Assembly: GCA_022448705.1 (NCBI GenBank)
Contig: JAKUUF010000070.1
Location: 1-7,705 of the forward strand
Direction of reading: 5' to 3'
DNA: 7,705 nt
DNA from: SAR324 cluster bacterium
GTDB taxonomy: Bacteria > SAR324 > NAC60-12
Positions 6,004-7,705 of this stretch are shown piece by piece. Position 1 is the first letter of the stretch, and every line of letters starts with the position of its first letter. The position numbers and the translations under genes are program-made. The notes under the pieces are model-generated. The model saw only the letters and a list, made by a program, of their open reading frames with translations. It did not search any database and was not told the DNA's origin.

Positions 6004-6243
6004 ATGATGGAAGAAATAAAATCTAAAGTTATACAAATCATCAGTGAACAATTAGGTAAAGATGAATCAGAAATACAAATGAATTCTCACTTTATTGAAG
6101 ATTTAGATGCTGATTCACTTGATACTGTTGAGCTGGTGATGGCTCTGGAAGAAGAGTTCGAGATCGATATACCAGACGAAGCAGCAGAAAAAATCAGCAC
6201 AGTCCAATCTGCAGTAGATTTTATAGTTGATGCCAAAGCCTGA
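6004..6243 (+). CDS. acpP: acyl carrier protein
   Basis: ACP carries growing acyl chains on a 4'-phosphopantetheine arm during fatty-acid synthesis. The 79 residues form the standard small acidic four-helix protein. The prosthetic group attaches to S38 in DADSLDTVELVMALEEEF (35-52), almost the family consensus; DLDADSLD replaces the more common DLGADSLD. IPDEAAEKISTVQSAVDFI (55-73) is the usual helix III-IV region. Two ATG codons are adjacent (6004 and 6007), and no Shine-Dalgarno sequence helps choose, so the product may be 79 or 78 residues. The gene lies between fabG and fabF, the classic order, and appears to have its own promoter and possible operator. Confidence 0.97.
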   Translation: MMEEIKSKVIQIISEQLGKDESEIQMNSHFIEDLDADSLDTVELVMALEEEFEIDIPDEAAEKISTVQSAVDFIVDAKA

Positions 6244-6268
6244 TATTTATTTCAAAACTACATCAGTT

Positions 6269-6302
6269 AGCGATTAAAAAAATAACGGGAATTATTATCG
6301 CT
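6269..6302 (+). other. bulged hairpin between acpP and fabF
   Basis: AGCGAT (6269-6274) pairs with ATCGCT (6297-6302), and AATAA (6281-6285) pairs with TTATT (6292-6296). This gives an 11-bp stem with a six-base A-rich bulge (6275-6280) on the 5' side and a CGGGAA loop. No T-run follows, so it is not an intrinsic terminator. A role in mRNA processing or in setting the ACP-to-FabF ratio is possible but only inferred. Confidence 0.35.
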
Positions 6303-6326
6303 GAACATCGTCATTCTTAAGAAAGC

Positions 6327-7562
6327 ATGGGAAATCGTGTTGTTGTTACAGGACTTGGCTGCGTATCCCCACTCGGAAATGATGTCCCTACAACCTGGGA
6401 AGCCTGTTCTAATGGAAAGTCAGGAATTGACAGGATAACTCATTTCGATCCTGAAGCATTCCGTTGTCAGATTGCAGGTGAAGTAAAAAATTTTCAATTA
6501 CCTGACATCATCCCTCCAAAAGAAGCAAAAAAAATGGACCTGTTTATTCAGTACTCCATTAAAGCCACTCAGGAGGCTTTGCTTGACGCTAATTTAGAGA
6601 TTACTGAAGATCTGGAAGAGGATGTTGGAGTTTCAATGGGCGTAGGCATCGGTGGATTGGGCTGCATTGAGCGATACTCCAAAATTATTGAAGAGCATGG
6701 GCCTAAACGTGTCAGCCCCTTTTTCATACCGATGACATTAAGCAACCTGGCTCCAGGATATGTTTCACTTTTATTTCGGGCAAAAAGCTACACAGCCTGT
6801 TCGGTATCCGCATGCACATCTTCAAATCATGCAATTGGCACTGCAGCTCGTACAATCGAGCGAGGTGATGCAAAAGCTGTAATTGCCGGAGGTGCGGAAT
6901 CAAGTGTTACTCCTTTGGGAATTGGAGGTTTTGCAGCCATGCACGCATTGAGCACACGCAACGATAATCCTCAAACAGCAAGCCGTCCTTATGACAGAGA
7001 CCGTGACGGATTTATTATGGGAGAGGGTTCAGGAATGATGATTTTAGAGGATTTAGAATTTGCAAAAGCACGAGGTGCCAGAATTTATTGTGAAATAACC
7101 GGTTATGGATTCAGTTCTGATGCATATCACATAACTGCTCCTTCCACAGAAGGACCTGCAAGAGCAATGAAAATGACTCTTAAAGACTCAGGATTGGCTG
7201 CAGAAGAAATTGACTATATCAACTCCCACGGTACCTCAACACCTGCGGGAGATCTGAATGAACTTAAAGCAATTAAAATGGCACTTGGAGAAAAAGCAGC
7301 GAAAAATCTCTCAATAAGCTCAACCAAATCCATGACCGGACATCTTCTGGGTGCAGCTGCTGCAATAGAGGGCATTTTCTCAATTAAAGCTTTGCATCAC
7401 AATTATGTACCGCCCACCATCAATATCGAGAATCTTGATCCGGAATGCGATTTAGATGTAACACCAAATAATGGTAAAAAACGAGATCTGCGCGCTGCTA
7501 TGTCCAATGCTTTCGGGTTTGGTGGTACAAATGCTTCAGTAATATTCCAAAAAATTTACTAA
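6327..7562 (+). CDS. fabF: 3-oxoacyl-[acyl-carrier-protein] synthase II (KAS II)
   Basis: FabF condenses malonyl-ACP with acyl-ACP to extend fatty acids by two carbons. The 411 residues match the usual 412. The thiolase-fold N-terminus VVVTGLGCVSPLGND (5-19) is typical. The active-site triad is C163 (SACTSS), H301 (SHGTSTPAGD) and H339 (MTGHLLGAA), with K334 in SSTKSMTGH and the C-terminal GFGGTN gate (397-402). ALSTRNDNPQTASRPYDRDR (207-226) is a strong FabF signature, and the C-His-His set excludes a decarboxylase-type chain-length factor. The segment before the nucleophile is unusual: RAKSYTACSVSAC (151-163) replaces the common G-P-x...TAC. A purine stretch AAGAAAG ends 1 base before the ATG, a poor ribosome site. 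It follows acpP by 83 bp and is probably cotranscribed with it. Confidence 0.96.
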   Translation: MGNRVVVTGLGCVSPLGNDVPTTWEACSNGKSGIDRITHFDPEAFRCQIAGEVKNFQLPDIIPPKEAKKMDLFIQYSIKATQEALLDANLEITEDLEEDVGVSMGVGIGGLGCIERYSKIIEEHGPKRVSPFFIPMTLSNLAPGYVSLLFRAKSYTACSVSACTSSNHAIGTAARTIERGDAKAVIAGGAESSVTPLGIGGFAAMHALSTRNDNPQTASRPYDRDRDGFIMGEGSGMMILEDLEFAKARGARIYCEITGYGFSSDAYHITAPSTEGPARAMKMTLKDSGLAAEEIDYINSHGTSTPAGDLNELKAIKMALGEKAAKNLSISSTKSMTGHLLGAAAAIEGIFSIKALHHNYVPPTINIENLDPECDLDVTPNNGKKRDLRAAMSNAFGFGGTNASVIFQKIY

Positions 7563-7600
7563 TCAAATCTTTCTTTAATGTCCATCTGAAGCATCCTCTG

Positions 7601-7606
7601 TATAAT
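7601..7606 (+). promoter_or_regulatory. perfect TATAAT, weak promoter candidate after fabF
   Basis: TATAAT at 7601-7606 matches the -10 consensus exactly. The hexamer 17 bp upstream (ATGTCC, 7578-7583) matches TTGACA at only three positions, and the preceding TG is one base out of place for an extended -10. It could drive the possible gene at 7662. A chance match in A+T-rich intergenic DNA is a real alternative. Confidence 0.3.
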
Positions 7607-7661
7607 CTAAAGTAAAATCAGTTTTTTAATAAATTATTTCCTTCTAATTGTTTAAAAAATA

Positions 7662-7705
7662 ATGAACAGTACTGAATATCAGGTTGACCGAAGAGAACTG
7701 CATTT
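7662..7705 (+). CDS. possible start of a new gene, cut by the window edge
   Basis: From the ATG at 7662 a frame stays open to the end of the window, giving 14 residues, MNSTEYQVDRRELH, plus two bases. The preceding 99 bases are A+T-rich and stop-laden, so a coding start here is plausible, and a perfect TATAAT lies about 55 bases upstream. No Shine-Dalgarno sequence precedes it (TTTAAAAAATA). Too little is visible to name the product. In many bacteria rnc (ribonuclease III) follows fabF, but nothing in these residues proves that. Confidence 0.4.
   Translation, partial: MNSTEYQVDRRELH

Noticed and set aside
7611..7660. Intrinsic terminator after fabF (AAAATCAGTTTTTT and A/T-only inverted repeats)
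   Set aside because: Stems contain no G-C pairs and would be unstable; the T-run is part of the stem itself.

Overview
This is a compact housekeeping region of an A+T-rich bacterium, all genes on the + strand. It carries translation genes (rpsB, tsf, frr), UMP kinase (pyrH), the first membrane enzyme of the peptidoglycan lipid cycle (mraY) and a fatty-acid synthesis cluster (fabG, acpP, fabF). A gene of unknown function may begin at the right edge. There are no rRNA or tRNA genes, mobile elements or CRISPR arrays, and no convincing intrinsic terminator.

Organism: a peptidoglycan-making bacterium with type II fatty-acid synthesis. The very long Lys-rich tail on S2, the 418-residue MraY, mraY lying directly after frr, and mostly weak ribosome binding sites suggest a lineage away from Proteobacteria and Firmicutes. 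A member of the Planctomycetes-Verrucomicrobia-Lentisphaerae group is my best guess, at low confidence.

Layout: bases 1-334 hold no convincing gene. They contain a candidate promoter whose spacer is filled by an 18-bp perfect palindrome, then a foldable leader and a good Shine-Dalgarno sequence before rpsB (335-1576). tsf follows after 87 bp. pyrH, frr and mraY are packed with gaps of 9, 5 and 7 bp and are very probably cotranscribed with tsf. fabG follows after 97 bp. acpP follows after 94 bp, which hold a good sigma70-type promoter overlapped by two abutting palindromes. fabF follows after 83 bp containing a bulged hairpin. After fabF comes about 100 bp of A+T-rich DNA with a perfect TATAAT, then a possible gene start at 7662.

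How they work together: S2, EF-Ts and RRF serve ribosome assembly, elongation and recycling. PyrH makes UDP, which leads to UTP, CTP and UDP-sugars, including the UDP-MurNAc-pentapeptide used by MraY. AcpP carries the growing acyl chain, FabF elongates it and FabG reduces the ketoacyl product. The fatty acids supply the envelope in which MraY works. The window therefore joins growth-rate and envelope genes. No unknown multi-gene system is evident; the most interesting signals are regulatory DNA (rpsB and acpP promoters, rpsB leader), the S2 tail, and the position and divergence of mraY.
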